Source: Flavobacterium cupriresistens (lineage in GTDB: Bacteria > Bacteroidota > Bacteroidia > Flavobacteriales > Flavobacteriaceae). From it: DNA of 64,000 nucleotides. Every line of letters starts with the position of its first letter. Positions within the stretch are counted from its first letter, which is position 1. Positions 1 to 9,516 of this stretch are shown here, piece after piece. The stretch lies in the NCBI RefSeq assembly GCF_020911925.1, contig NZ_CP087134.1, positions 1,240,001 through 1,304,000 of the forward strand. Direction: 5' to 3'. The notes below the pieces were generated by a model, which did not search any database, was not told where the DNA came from, and saw only the letters and a program-made list of their open reading frames with translations. The position numbers and the translations under genes were made by a program.

Positions 1-237
1 TATTTCTATCGTATTCTCGTCTATAATTTCATAAATTAATCGATGTTCTTGATCAATTCTTCTAGACCAAACTCCTGACAAACTATATTTTAAAGGTTCA
101 GGCTTTCCAATTCCTTCAAAAGGGCTTTCTTGAATAGCCCTCAATAATTCAGAAATTTTCTTTAAAACTTTTTTATTTCCCGATTTAGTCCAAAAAGCAA
201 GATCATTTTTTGCTTTGCTGGAGAAAACTATTTCCAT
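1..237 (-). CDS. Txe/YoeB-family toxin, partial (cut by left edge)
   Basis: The first 79 codons read MEIVFSSKAKNDLAFWTKSG and continue through a GKPEPLKYSLSGVWSRRI stretch and HRLIYEI, the typical pattern of Txe/YoeB mRNA interferases (RelE/ParE fold). In this family the toxin cleaves mRNA at the ribosome and is neutralised by its cognate antitoxin. The last few codons, usually ending near a conserved His-Tyr, lie left of the window. The ATG overlaps the end of the upstream antitoxin gene by 10 bases, so the pair is translationally coupled. The family call rests on motif recognition; the missing C-terminus prevents checking the catalytic residues. Confidence 0.85.
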   Translation of the reverse strand, partial: MEIVFSSKAKNDLAFWTKSGNKKVLKKISELLRAIQESPFEGIGKPEPLKYSLSGVWSRRIDQEHRLIYEIIDENTIEI

Positions 238-434
238 AGCTTGTCTATATCTTCGATCGACATTTTAGTGCCTTTGCCTTGTCTTAATTCTTCTCTTGCG
301 TCCAAAATTTCTTGTACAAATTCTGGATTATATGGCTTTTCTTTTTCTTCAATAATTTCAAAACCAAGAGATTTTGCCAGTGATTTTAAAACCGGAAAAT
401 CTTTTTTCTTTACATTTTTTAAGATGATATCCAT
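228..434 (-). CDS. antitoxin of Txe/YoeB module (DUF2683-like)
   Basis: This 68-residue acidic and basic protein has a short N-terminal strand (MDIILKNVKKKDFPVLKSL) and a charged C-terminal helix (FVQEILDAREELRQGKG). That layout is common in small Bacteroidota antitoxins placed directly before RelE/YoeB toxins. The N-terminus would mediate dimerisation or DNA binding and the C-terminus would wrap the toxin; both roles are inferred from family behaviour. It lies 15 bases downstream of sufB on the same strand and overlaps the toxin start by 10 bases. It has no terminator or obvious promoter of its own, so it may ride on suf transcription. Confidence 0.75.
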   Translation of the reverse strand: MDIILKNVKKKDFPVLKSLAKSLGFEIIEEKEKPYNPEFVQEILDAREELRQGKGTKMSIEDIDKLWK

Positions 435-449
435 ATTGCTTTGTTTTGA

Positions 450-1898
450 TTATCCTACAGATCCTTCCAAAGAAATTTCTAATAATTTTTGAGCTTCAAC
501 AGCAAATTCCATTGGTAATTTGTTCAAGACATCTTTACTGAAACCGTTTACAATTAAGGCAATCGCTTTTTCTGTCGGGATACCTCTTTGGTTGCAATAA
601 AAAACCTGATCTTCTCCAATTTTACTGGTAGTTGCTTCGTGCTCAATTTTTGCAGAAGGATTTTTACTTTCGATATAAGGGAAAGTATGAGCTCCGCAAT
701 TATTACCCATTAACAAAGAGTCACATTGCGAAAAGTTTCTTGCATTTTCAGCTCTTGGGCTAATTTGCACTAATCCTCTATAACTGTTTTGTGATTTTCC
801 GGCAGAGATACCTTTAGAAATAATAGTCGATTTAGTGTTTTTACCTAAATGGATCATTTTAGTTCCGGTATCGGCTTGCTGGTAATTATTGGTAACGGCG
901 ATAGAATAAAATTCTCCAACCGAATTATCTCCTTTTAATACACAAGAAGGATATTTCCAGGTTACAGCAGAACCTGTTTCTACCTGTGTCCATGAAATTT
1001 TAGCATTCGTTTCGCATAAACCTCTTTTGGTTACGAAATTATAAACACCACCTTTTCCTTCTTTGTTTCCAGGGAACCAGTTTTGAACGGTAGAGTATTT
1101 AATTTCTGCATCGTCCATGGCGATTAATTCAACAACAGCAGCGTGTAATTGATTTTCATCACGACTTGGAGCAGTACAGCCTTCCAGGTAAGAAACATAA
1201 CTTCCGGCGTCGGCAATTACAAGAGTTCTTTCGAATTGTCCTGTTCCTGCCTGATTGATTCTGAAATACGTTGAAAGTTCCATTGGGCAACGAACACCTT
1301 TTGGAATATAACAGAAACTTCCGTCAGAGAAAACAGCTGAGTTTAATGCCGCATAGAAGTTGTCTTTTTGAGGTACAACTGTTCCTAAATATTTACGAAC
1401 TAATTCAGGGTGTTCTTTGATCGCTTCTGAAATTGGACAGAAAATAATTCCTTTTTCAGCCAATGTTTTTTTGAAAGTAGTAGCAACAGAAACAGAATCG
1501 ACTACAATATCCATAGCGACATTGTTCATCATTTTTTGTTCGTCAACAGAGATTCCTAACTTTTTGTACATTTCCAAAAGTTCCGGATCTACGTCGTCTA
1601 ATGTTTTGTTTGGATCTACTTGTTTTGGAGCGGAGTAGTAAGAAATAGCTTGAAAATCCGGTTTTGCATAATGAACATTTGCCCATTCCGGTTCAATCAT
1701 TTCTTTCCACGCACGAAAAGCCTCGATGCGCCAATCGGTCATCCATTCCGGTTCTTCTTTTTTAAGAGAAATAGCGCGAACGATGTCTTCGTTTAGGCCA
1801 ATAGGAAACGTTTCCGATTCAATATCAGTGTAAAATCCGTATTCGTATTCTTTGGTTTCGAGTTCGATTTTTAAATCGTCTTCAGTGTATTTTGACAT
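450..1898 (-). CDS. sufB: Fe-S cluster assembly scaffold SufB
   Basis: This 482-residue protein has the usual length of SufB, the scaffold of the SufBCD complex on which Fe-S clusters are built in the cytoplasm. Recognisable stretches are the N-terminal [16 protein letters not shown] segment, the central [19 protein letters not shown] beta-helix core and the C-terminal [19 protein letters not shown]. It follows the SufA-like gene after 78 bases in the same direction. In related Flavobacterium genomes sufC and sufD normally follow; here a toxin-antitoxin pair follows instead. Confidence 0.97.
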   Translation of the reverse strand: MSKYTEDDLKIELETKEYEYGFYTDIESETFPIGLNEDIVRAISLKKEEPEWMTDWRIEAFRAWKEMIEPEWANVHYAKPDFQAISYYSAPKQVDPNKTLDDVDPELLEMYKKLGISVDEQKMMNNVAMDIVVDSVSVATTFKKTLAEKGIIFCPISEAIKEHPELVRKYLGTVVPQKDNFYAALNSAVFSDGSFCYIPKGVRCPMELSTYFRINQAGTGQFERTLVIADAGSYVSYLEGCTAPSRDENQLHAAVVELIAMDDAEIKYSTVQNWFPGNKEGKGGVYNFVTKRGLCETNAKISWTQVETGSAVTWKYPSCVLKGDNSVGEFYSIAVTNNYQQADTGTKMIHLGKNTKSTIISKGISAGKSQNSYRGLVQISPRAENARNFSQCDSLLMGNNCGAHTFPYIESKNPSAKIEHEATTSKIGEDQVFYCNQRGIPTEKAIALIVNGFSKDVLNKLPMEFAVEAQKLLEISLEGSVG

Positions 1899-1976
1899 TT
1901 TTTAGTTTTTTAAAACTTTTTGAAAATGATTTATTCTCAAAAGGTTTAAATTTTTGCTGTTATAAATTCTTTTGAT

Positions 1977-2306
1977 TTATAGTGAAAAAGATTCTCCACA
2001 ACCACAAGTTCTGCTTGCATTTGGATTGTTGAATACAAACCCTTTTCCGTTTAATCCGCCTGAGAACTCCAATATGGTTCCGGCTAAATATAGAAATGAT
2101 TTTTTTTCAACTGCAATTGTTATGTCGTTGTCTACAAATATTTTATCGTCGTCGCCTTTGGTTTTGTCGAATTTTAAATCATAGGACAAACCGGAGCATC
2201 CGCCACTTTTTACACCTACGCGTACGTAGTCATGAGCGGCATCAAAACCATCGTCTTTCATCAAATCGATGATTTTCTTTTTGGCTGTATCAGAAACTTT
2301 TATCAT
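1977..2306 (-). CDS. HesB/IscA/SufA-type iron-sulfur assembly protein
   Basis: This 109-residue A-type carrier protein keeps the three cluster-binding cysteines of the family: one in GVKSGGCSGLSYDL and two in the C-terminal CGCGESF. Members receive Fe-S clusters from the SufBCD scaffold and pass them to apoproteins. It is the first gene of the leftward unit ahead of sufB, and a good -7 element lies about 110 bases upstream. Whether it should be named sufA or iscA cannot be settled from sequence; the suf context favours SufA function. Confidence 0.93.
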   Translation of the reverse strand: MIKVSDTAKKKIIDLMKDDGFDAAHDYVRVGVKSGGCSGLSYDLKFDKTKGDDDKIFVDNDITIAVEKKSFLYLAGTILEFSGGLNGKGFVFNNPNASRTCGCGESFSL

Positions 2307-2415
2307 TGTGTTTATAGTATTTGTTTTTTTATTTCATTTTAAACGAGCTCCGAAATAGTAATGAAATCATTATATTTTAAAGTACTGTATTTCAATGTGA
2401 AAATGAAATTATTTG

Positions 2416-2423
2416 CAAAGATA
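2416..2423 (-). promoter_or_regulatory. Bacteroidota -7 element for the suf unit
   Basis: On the minus strand this reads TATCTTTG, an exact match to the Bacteroidota TAnnTTTG -7 consensus. It lies about 110 bases upstream of the SufA-like start. No clear -33 TTG is seen at the expected spacing. Confidence 0.55.
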
Positions 2424-2563
2424 CGACTTAAAAACCTTTTTCCATAATGGTTCACATTATTATAACAAATGTTAAAATAGACAGAAGTTATTTTAATAGA
2501 GGAAGCCTTTGCTTTGGGATTTTGAGACCAGACTTTTATTTTGATTTAGGGGATGATTTTTTT

Positions 2564-2793
2564 GCCACGAATTTCGCGAATTGGCACGAATTATTTTTTG
2601 CCACAGATTAAAAAGATTTGCACAGATTATTTAATCATTTTAATCCTTTAATCTGTGGCTTTTTTTACTAATAGATGTGCGAGGTTGGGAACTATTTGTC
2701 AAAGTTCTAAAGGCATTTTCTCAAAATCTGTAACAAATAAAAATTTCACTAAATAATGAAAGAATTAGTGTCAATTCGTGTAATTCGTGGCCA
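2564..2793. repeat. nested palindromic repeat of GCCACGAATT / GCCACAGATT type
   Basis: The gene-free stretch 2307-2897 holds a nested inverted repeat. The outer arm GCCACGAATTTCGCGAATT (from 2564) is mirrored by AATTCGTGTAATTCGTGGC, which ends near 2792. The inner arm GCCACAGATT (from 2600) is mirrored by AATCTGTGGC, which ends at 2659. The same arms occur at 13942-14320 and 18373-18510, so this is a dispersed family in this genome. No coding sequence was seen in the stretch. Confidence 0.8.
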
Positions 2794-2897
2794 CTTTTTC
2801 CCATTTCTGCTAATGACATTATATGTTTTTAAATAGATTTTTTAGCATATGGAAATTGGATTTCCTAGCTTTGTTTTTCTAATAGAAACTTACTTTC

Positions 2898-3755
2898 ATG
2901 AAACTATATCCAATAGAATCCGGAAATTTTAAACTAGATGGTGGCGCCATGTTTGGTGTTGTGCCTAAAACAATCTGGAATAAAACCAATCCTGCCGACA
3001 ACAATAACCTGATTGACATTGCGGCACGTTGCCTGCTAATAGAAGACGGAAACCGACTTATTTTGATTGATACCGGAATGGGAAACAAACAATCAGAAAA
3101 GTTTTTTGGTTACTATTCGCTGTGGGGATCACATTCTTTAGATGCTTCTTTGGCAAAATATGGTTTTCACCGGGATGCGATTACGGACGTTTTTATGACG
3201 CATCTTCATTTTGATCATTGTGGAGGAAGTGTCCAATGGAACTCAGGTAAAACGGGCTACGAACCCGCTTTTAAAAATGCCAGATATTGGACAAACGAAA
3301 GTCATTGGGAATGGGCAACAAAGCCTAATGCTCGCGAAAAAGCTTCCTTTTTATCGGAGAATATTTTGCCGATGCAGGAAAGTGGTCAGTTGAATTTTAT
3401 TCAAAGACCAAATGGTGATTTTGGAGTTGCTGAAGAATTAGGTTTCGGAATTTTTTACGTTGATGGTCATACCGAAAAACAGATGATTCCACATATTCAA
3501 TACAAAGATAAAACGATTGTTTTTTGTGCCGATTTGTTGGCGACAGCAGGACACATTCCATTGCCGTATGTTATGGGGTACGATACCAGACCTTTATTGA
3601 CGATGCCTGAGAAATCAAAATTTTTGAATGCAGCTGCAGATCACAATCATTATTTATTTCTGGAACATGATGCACATAATCAGATTATAACAGTAGAACA
3701 CACCGAAAAAGGAGTTCGATTGAAAGACGTTTTTACTTGTGAAGACATTCTTTAG
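2898..3755 (+). CDS. metallo-beta-lactamase-fold hydrolase
   Basis: This 285-residue protein carries the full zinc-binding set of the metallo-beta-lactamase fold: MTHLHFDHCGG (HxHxDH), a later DGHTEKQM histidine, the bridging aspartate in VFCADLLATAGH, and a C-terminal EHDAHN histidine. The layout resembles the lactonase-like branch (AHL lactonase and relatives), but the substrate cannot be told from sequence. There is no signal peptide, so it is likely cytoplasmic. It stands alone between a repeat-rich spacer and a bidirectional terminator. Confidence 0.9.
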   Translation: MKLYPIESGNFKLDGGAMFGVVPKTIWNKTNPADNNNLIDIAARCLLIEDGNRLILIDTGMGNKQSEKFFGYYSLWGSHSLDASLAKYGFHRDAITDVFMTHLHFDHCGGSVQWNSGKTGYEPAFKNARYWTNESHWEWATKPNAREKASFLSENILPMQESGQLNFIQRPNGDFGVAEELGFGIFYVDGHTEKQMIPHIQYKDKTIVFCADLLATAGHIPLPYVMGYDTRPLLTMPEKSKFLNAAADHNHYLFLEHDAHNQIITVEHTEKGVRLKDVFTCEDIL

Positions 3756-3771
3756 AGAAAAACTAAAGGCA

Positions 3772-3814
3772 TAAAAAAAATCCCATTTTCAAATCGATGA
3801 AAATGGGATTTTTT
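3772..3814. terminator. bidirectional terminator between convergent genes
   Basis: A 13-bp perfect stem (AAATCCCATTTTC / GAAAATGGGATTT) has a short loop, A-rich on the left and T-rich on the right. It can end both the metallo-hydrolase gene on the plus strand and the LRR gene on the minus strand. Confidence 0.9.
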
Positions 3815-3833
3815 AGTTTTAGATTAGATCAAC

Positions 3834-6800
3834 TTATTCAAGAATTATCTTCTTAGCCGAAGCCGCATCCTGATTGATTAAATAGACATAATAAATTCCT
3901 TTTGGCAGACCGGACAAATTGATGGTATTGTCGGTGTTTGTTGCATCTAAAGTAAACGTTTTTACTAGTTGCCCCAGTGCGTTGTAAACCGTTGCTTTTT
4001 CTAAACTTACATTTTGGATGTTTAAAATGTTTTTAGTTGGATTTGGATACACAACAGTGTTTTTAAAAACAGAATCTTCGAGGCCTAAGGCATCACAAAC
4101 CGTTTTAAAGTTTGCTGTGGCGTCTTTGAAATTGGCCCAATTTGTATTAGAATAGGAAACATCATCGACCAAAATACAGCTTAATGAAGGATTTTCTATA
4201 AGGTTTATTTGTCTGATGTATTTGTTTCCTCCACTTTTTAAATTTAAAGCCGAAAGATCATTGTTGCTACAGTATATTAAATCCAGAAGGCGATTTTTAG
4301 AAAGATCCAAAATTTTTAATTGATTGGAAGAGCAGCGCAAATCGTATAATTCTTTATTGCTCGAAACATCAAGAGTAGTTAATTGATTGTCCATGCAAAA
4401 CAAATCGTGTAGCTTAAGATTCTTTGCAAGATTAAGACTTGTCAATTTATTATCAGAGATATATAATTCTTCTAAAACAGGATTATTTGAAGTCTCTATA
4501 GTAGTTAGTTTATTATCATTAACATTTAAATAGGTTAAATCTAAGTTTTGAGAAATATTGATTGTAGTCAATAGATTATTTGTACAGAATAAACTGGTCA
4601 ATGCTGTAAAATCCTGAATTCCGGTTAAATCAGAAATAGAGGCTCCATTTAGGTTTAGTTCCGTTACAAAAGAAATTCTTGCGGTTGAAACTTTTCCATC
4701 GGGAACGCCGGAATCAATTTTTAACGCAATTAACTTTTCTTCAAAATTAATATCAGGAATTAAAGTGTTTTGCAAATTACACGCTTCATTGAAACTCGCA
4801 GCTGCATCTTTTTTACCCGACCAGTTTGCATTTGAATAAGCAGGATCATCTACTTCAATGCAGCTTAGATTTAGATTATTCGTAAAATTAGAATTGGCAA
4901 TATCCAGGTTTTTGTTATTTCCGTTTTTCAAATTTAAATACCATAATCGATTCCCATAACAGTCCAGTTTTACAAGAGCTGTATTTTTAGAAGCATCCAA
5001 ATATTCTATACTGTTCGTATTGCAATTGAAAGCAGTTAAGGCTGGATTTTTGGTTAGATCTATAGTTGTTATTTTATTATTTGAAAAATTTAAAGTTGTT
5101 AAAGCTGTATTATTAGAAACGTCTAAGGTTGTAAAATTAGAGTAAAGGGAATTCATACTCAAATTCAAATAAGTCAGCGCTTTATTTTTAGAAACATCGA
5201 GGGTTTTTAATCGGTTTTTGCTACAATCCAAATAGGTCAAATCAGTGTTTTTAGAAACATCTAAAGTCTCCAGGGCATTTTCGGGAGCATATAAAGTAGC
5301 TAAAAATATATTTTTGGATAGATTTAAATACGATATTTTATTCAAGCCGCAATCCAGATACGTCAAAGACAGAAAATCCTGAATTCCGCCTAAATTTGAA
5401 ATATTGGCAGAAGAAGCATCTAAAGAAGTTACCGAAATTATACTGGTGGTCATGATCTTTCCATTTTTGCCATCGGTATCAATTCCTATTGCGATCAATT
5501 TGTCTTCAAAAGCAGGGTCGGGAATCAACGTGTAGGCAATAGAAGTGCCACAACTGGTATTGTAAGAAGCTGCTTTGTCTTTTGAGGAACTCCAAGTCGA
5601 ATTCGAATAAGCGACTTTGTCAACGCTGATACAGGTTAAATTTGGGTTGCTCAGAAACTTAGGTTTTGGCATGTTTAGATTATTGCCATTTTTCACATTC
5701 AGATTAACTAGTTTATTGGTGCTGCAATCAAAATTATTCAGAGACATTGTACTTGAAACATCAAGACTTGTTAATTCATTATTTGAACAATTTAAAGTAA
5801 TCAAACTTTGATGATTAGAAATATTCAGCTCCGGCACTCGATTATAAGAACAGTCCAGAGAAGTCAAATGAATATTTTTTGAAACATCTAAACGAGCCAA
5901 AATATTATAACTGCAATTTAGTTCTTCTAACTTCAAATTTTGGGTCACGTTTAAAGCCCTTAGGTTAGCTGACTTACATTCTAAAACCGTCAAAGCACTA
6001 TTTTTAGAAACCTCTAAGGTAGCCAGTTCAATGTTATTTGAACAGCGTAGAGTTGTCAAAGCACTATTTTTAGTAAAATCGAGTGAACTTAATTGATTTT
6101 TGCTGCAATCTAAATTGGTCAGATTTAGATTTTTTGAAAAATCCGGATTTCTTAAAGTATTTCCGGAACAATTTAGAGTGCTTAATTTGGTAAAATCCTG
6201 AATTCCTGTTAAATCTGCAATAGCACTATTTGAAACGTCTAATGTGGTCTGTGACGAAATACTTGCCGTTAACACTTTCCCATCGGTTGGCCCCGCGTCT
6301 ATCAAAAGGGCAATTAATTTTTTTTCAAAATTTAAGTCTGGGATCGCGGTGTATTGTTGATCGCAGAGCAAGGTATATCTGGCTTGATAATCTTTCTTAT
6401 TGGACCAGTTTTTATTTGAATAAATTACATCATCTACTAAGATGCAGCTCAATCCAGGATTGTCATAAACCTCTATATTATAGAGAGAATTCCAATAAAA
6501 GAGCGTATTCTTTCCGTTTTTTAAGTTTAAACTCGTTAAGGAGTTAGTTCGGCAGGATAAAGCTTTTAGGCTAACATTTTTTGAAACATCAAGACTTGTT
6601 AATGCGTTGATTTCACAATATAAATATTCCAAAGGAACACTTTTTGAAACCGTAAGATTTGTTAGTTTATTGTTTGAGCAATTTAAATAAGTCAGCGCTT
6701 TTTTTTCAGAAACATCAATATTTGTCAATTGATTATCATTGCAATTGATGTAAGTTAAAGCTGTATTTTTAGAAATATCCAGATTCGTTAGTCGATTGCG

Positions 6801-7592
6801 TTGGCAGTATAAAGTTGTCAGAGCACTATTTTTAGTAAGATCCAAGCTCGTGATCAAGTTGCCAAAACAGGACAAAGAAGTTAAGGCTTTAAAATCCTGA
6901 ATCCCGGTCATATTTATAATAGATTGACTTGGAAGATTGCTTTGATTATTACTTACATCTAAAGAATTTAGTGTGGCTATGCTAGAGGTCAGCACTCTTC
7001 CGTCAGTTACCCCCAAGTCAATGCCAAGTCGGATTAGTTTCGTTTCGAAAATCACATCCGGAATAAGGGTATATTGCTCGGTTCCCTGAACATAAACTTG
7101 CAGATTATCAATCGCCACATTAAATCCGATAGCATCATTTGTAAGCAAGGAAATACTTAAATCGTAAGACAGGTTTTGGTCCGGTGTAAAAGTGATTTCA
7201 TTGGTTCCCCAATTATTGTCTGTGGCAAAAGTAGTATTCGAAAGTGTTGTCGAACTTCCATTTTTGCTAATATTCAGGACAATAGGGTGCGCATTATTGT
7301 AGTTACTGCTTAAATATTTGTATTTAAACTTTATTGTATAGGTAATTCCGGCACTCATGGGAACTTGAGTTGTAATTTTCGGAATTAAAGTGTTGTTTAG
7401 AAAGGATAGTTTTATACTGTTAGCGCCCCTCCAGAAGTCGGAAGTGTTCTGACTAACATTGTTTTCGATCGTCCAGCCCGGCAATGTTTTGTTATTTGTC
7501 CAGTTTTCAAATTCCCCATTGGAGACTAAATTTATTTGTGCATAAATAGAAAAATGGGCTAATACCAAGAATAAAAGTAGTTTTGTTTTCAT
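3834..7592 (-). CDS. secreted leucine-rich-repeat protein with T9SS sorting domain
   Basis: This 1252-residue protein begins with a signal peptide (MKTKLLLFLVLAHFSIYAQ). A jelly-roll, carbohydrate-binding-like segment follows at about residues 20-170. Four successive modules then each open with a LIPDxxFExKLI motif, run through 20-23-residue leucine-rich repeats of the LTxLDCSxNxLTxLDVSKN type, and close with a CIxVDDxxYSNxNW cap. The end (VVYPNPTKNILNIQN onward) is a type A T9SS sorting domain, so the protein should be exported by the type IX system and anchored or released at the surface. The ligand is unknown; adhesion or host/polymer binding is a guess. It is monocistronic, with a shared terminator downstream. 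Confidence 0.93.
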   Translation of the reverse strand: MKTKLLLFLVLAHFSIYAQINLVSNGEFENWTNNKTLPGWTIENNVSQNTSDFWRGANSIKLSFLNNTLIPKITTQVPMSAGITYTIKFKYKYLSSNYNNAHPIVLNISKNGSSTTLSNTTFATDNNWGTNEITFTPDQNLSYDLSISLLTNDAIGFNVAIDNLQVYVQGTEQYTLIPDVIFETKLIRLGIDLGVTDGRVLTSSIATLNSLDVSNNQSNLPSQSIINMTGIQDFKALTSLSCFGNLITSLDLTKNSALTTLYCQRNRLTNLDISKNTALTYINCNDNQLTNIDVSEKKALTYLNCSNNKLTNLTVSKSVPLEYLYCEINALTSLDVSKNVSLKALSCRTNSLTSLNLKNGKNTLFYWNSLYNIEVYDNPGLSCILVDDVIYSNKNWSNKKDYQARYTLLCDQQYTAIPDLNFEKKLIALLIDAGPTDGKVLTASISSQTTLDVSNSAIADLTGIQDFTKLSTLNCSGNTLRNPDFSKNLNLTNLDCSKNQLSSLDFTKNSALTTLRCSNNIELATLEVSKNSALTVLECKSANLRALNVTQNLKLEELNCSYNILARLDVSKNIHLTSLDCSYNRVPELNISNHQSLITLNCSNNELTSLDVSSTMSLNNFDCSTNKLVNLNVKNGNNLNMPKPKFLSNPNLTCISVDKVAYSNSTWSSSKDKAASYNTSCGTSIAYTLIPDPAFEDKLIAIGIDTDGKNGKIMTTSIISVTSLDASSANISNLGGIQDFLSLTYLDCGLNKISYLNLSKNIFLATLYAPENALETLDVSKNTDLTYLDCSKNRLKTLDVSKNKALTYLNLSMNSLYSNFTTLDVSNNTALTTLNFSNNKITTIDLTKNPALTAFNCNTNSIEYLDASKNTALVKLDCYGNRLWYLNLKNGNNKNLDIANSNFTNNLNLSCIEVDDPAYSNANWSGKKDAAASFNEACNLQNTLIPDINFEEKLIALKIDSGVPDGKVSTARISFVTELNLNGASISDLTGIQDFTALTSLFCTNNLLTTINISQNLDLTYLNVNDNKLTTIETSNNPVLEELYISDNKLTSLNLAKNLKLHDLFCMDNQLTTLDVSSNKELYDLRCSSNQLKILDLSKNRLLDLIYCSNNDLSALNLKSGGNKYIRQINLIENPSLSCILVDDVSYSNTNWANFKDATANFKTVCDALGLEDSVFKNTVVYPNPTKNILNIQNVSLEKATVYNALGQLVKTFTLDATNTDNTINLSGLPKGIYYVYLINQDAASAKKIILE

Positions 7593-7820
7593 AGATAGGT
7601 TTTAGTATTTTGGAAATGCAAGTATACAAATTAGATTGGGTTTTATTACGGAAACCCGTATTAATTTTTTTTCAAAAAACAATATTAAAACACACGAAAA
7701 GTACACATTTATAAACAGATAACCACTAAAAAATCATAAGGCAGTGTTAATGGTTAGTTTTTTGCAACAAAAAAGCATAATTTAGTCGCAACTTTTAACT
7801 TTTATATTAAAATAGATTAC

Positions 7821-9455
7821 ATGAGTCCTATAAAATCAAATACGTTATCTGCTTTTGCATTACTTGTTTTAGCAGGTTGTAGTGCAACTTTACAAGCACA
7901 AGTTTCTACTCCTAAAGCAGCCATTACAACACCTTTGGTTATTGTAAAAAAAGCTCCGGTTTCTGAGAATGATTTAAAAAGATGGAGCCATCTTGATTTA
8001 GTAAAAGATACTATTGCAGGAATGAGTGTCGACAGAGCTTATGCGGAGTTGCTACAAGGAAAAACTGGTAAAAAAGTAATTGTAGGTATTGTGGATTCCG
8101 GTGTAGACATCGAACATGAAGACCTGAAAGGAATGGTGTGGACCAATCCTAAAGAAATTCCGGGTAATGGAATTGATGATGACAAAAACGGTTTTATTGA
8201 TGATATTAATGGATGGAATTTCCTTGGGGATGCCGTACATGAAAATCTTGAAATGACTCGTGTTGTTAAAAAAGGAGATGACGGATCTGCGGAATACAAA
8301 AATGCATTGGCGCAATACGAAGAAAAATCTAAAAAACTTTTGCAGGACAAACAACAGGTTGATTATTTGTTGGATGTTCATAATACGATAAAAAAAGCTT
8401 TAAATAAGACGACTTACAAGTTGGAAGATTTAAGCACAATTACTTCAACAGACGAAAAAATAGTGTTGAGTAAAAATATCATGACACAGATTTTTACCAA
8501 TGCAGGACCAACTTTTGATCCGGAAGAAGAGTTGGAAGCTTACAGAGAGCAGGTTTACGATCAATTCAATTACAATCTGAATAAAGATTTTGACGGAAGA
8601 AAAGTGGTAGGAGATAATCCGGAAGACATCAAAAACACAAAATATGGTAATAACGTAGTTTTTGGTCCTGATAAAGAAAAAGCCCTTCACGGAACACACG
8701 TTGCGGGTATTATCGCGCAAGTTCGAGGTAATAATTTAGGTGGAGACGGTGTTGCCAACAATGTTGAAATCTTAACCGTTAGAGCCGTTCCTGATGGAGA
8801 TGAGTATGATAAAGATATTGCCTTGGCAATTCGTTATGCTGTTGACAATGGTGCAAAAGTAATTAACGGAAGTTTCGGGAAAAGTTTCTCTCCTCATAAA
8901 GAATGGGTGTACGAGGCTATAAAATATGCCGCTAAAAAAGATGTATTAATTGTTCATGCTGCAGGTAATGACGGTTACAATATTGATGAAACAAAAAACA
9001 TCAATTACCCGAATGACTCGCAAGACAATATAAAAGAATTTGCGGACAATGTTATTACAATTGGTGCGATCAATAAAGAATACGGACAAAATGTAATCGC
9101 AGGATTCTCTAATTTCGGAAAAATAAACGTTGACGTTTTTGCTCCGGGTGAAGAAATCTACGCAACGGTTCCTAATAACAAATACAAGTATCTGCAAGGG
9201 ACTTCAATGGCTTCGCCAAATGCTGCGGGAGTTGCTGCTTTGATCCGTTCTTATTATCCAAAATTAAAAGCTTCACAAGTAAAACATATTTTGATGGAAT
9301 CAGGAGTTGCTCTCCCATCAATGGTAGTTTTAGGTGAAAACCCGGATCCGAGCCAAAAACCGGTGCCGGTTTCGTCTGCTGAATCTTCTAAAACAGCCAA
9401 AATGGTAAACGCTTATAACGCTTTATTAATGGCTGAAAAAATGTCAAAAAAATAA
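7821..9455 (+). CDS. S8 (subtilisin-like) serine peptidase, lipoprotein
   Basis: This 544-residue subtilase has the catalytic triad in order: Asp in GIVDSGVDIEHED (about residue 92), His in HGTHVAG (about 290) and Ser in GTSMASPNAAG (about 462). The interval between Asp and His is unusually long (about 200 residues) and holds a charged, helical insert. The N-terminus has a lipobox (LVLAGC), so the mature enzyme is probably a lipoprotein outside the inner membrane. No T9SS tail is present. It is followed after 61 bases by an M1 peptidase gene, with a terminator hairpin between them. Confidence 0.93.
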   Translation: MSPIKSNTLSAFALLVLAGCSATLQAQVSTPKAAITTPLVIVKKAPVSENDLKRWSHLDLVKDTIAGMSVDRAYAELLQGKTGKKVIVGIVDSGVDIEHEDLKGMVWTNPKEIPGNGIDDDKNGFIDDINGWNFLGDAVHENLEMTRVVKKGDDGSAEYKNALAQYEEKSKKLLQDKQQVDYLLDVHNTIKKALNKTTYKLEDLSTITSTDEKIVLSKNIMTQIFTNAGPTFDPEEELEAYREQVYDQFNYNLNKDFDGRKVVGDNPEDIKNTKYGNNVVFGPDKEKALHGTHVAGIIAQVRGNNLGGDGVANNVEILTVRAVPDGDEYDKDIALAIRYAVDNGAKVINGSFGKSFSPHKEWVYEAIKYAAKKDVLIVHAAGNDGYNIDETKNINYPNDSQDNIKEFADNVITIGAINKEYGQNVIAGFSNFGKINVDVFAPGEEIYATVPNNKYKYLQGTSMASPNAAGVAALIRSYYPKLKASQVKHILMESGVALPSMVVLGENPDPSQKPVPVSSAESSKTAKMVNAYNALLMAEKMSKK

Positions 9456-9475
9456 AAACATAAATTACTAATCCG

Positions 9476-9505
9476 ATGGAAGAGTGAAGACTCTTCCATT
9501 TTCTA
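9476..9505 (+). terminator. terminator after the S8 peptidase gene
   Basis: A 10-bp perfect stem, ATGGAAGAGT / ACTCTTCCAT with loop GAAG, is followed by TTTTC. It also decides the start of the next gene: a GTG at 9484 lies inside the hairpin and is unlikely to be used. Confidence 0.8.
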
Positions 9506-9516
9506 TTTTATTGAAT

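Noticed and set aside
9484..9516. GTG start giving an 11-residue longer M1 peptidase
   Set aside because: The GTG lies inside the terminator hairpin of the preceding gene, and the ATG at 9517 gives a clean signal peptide.
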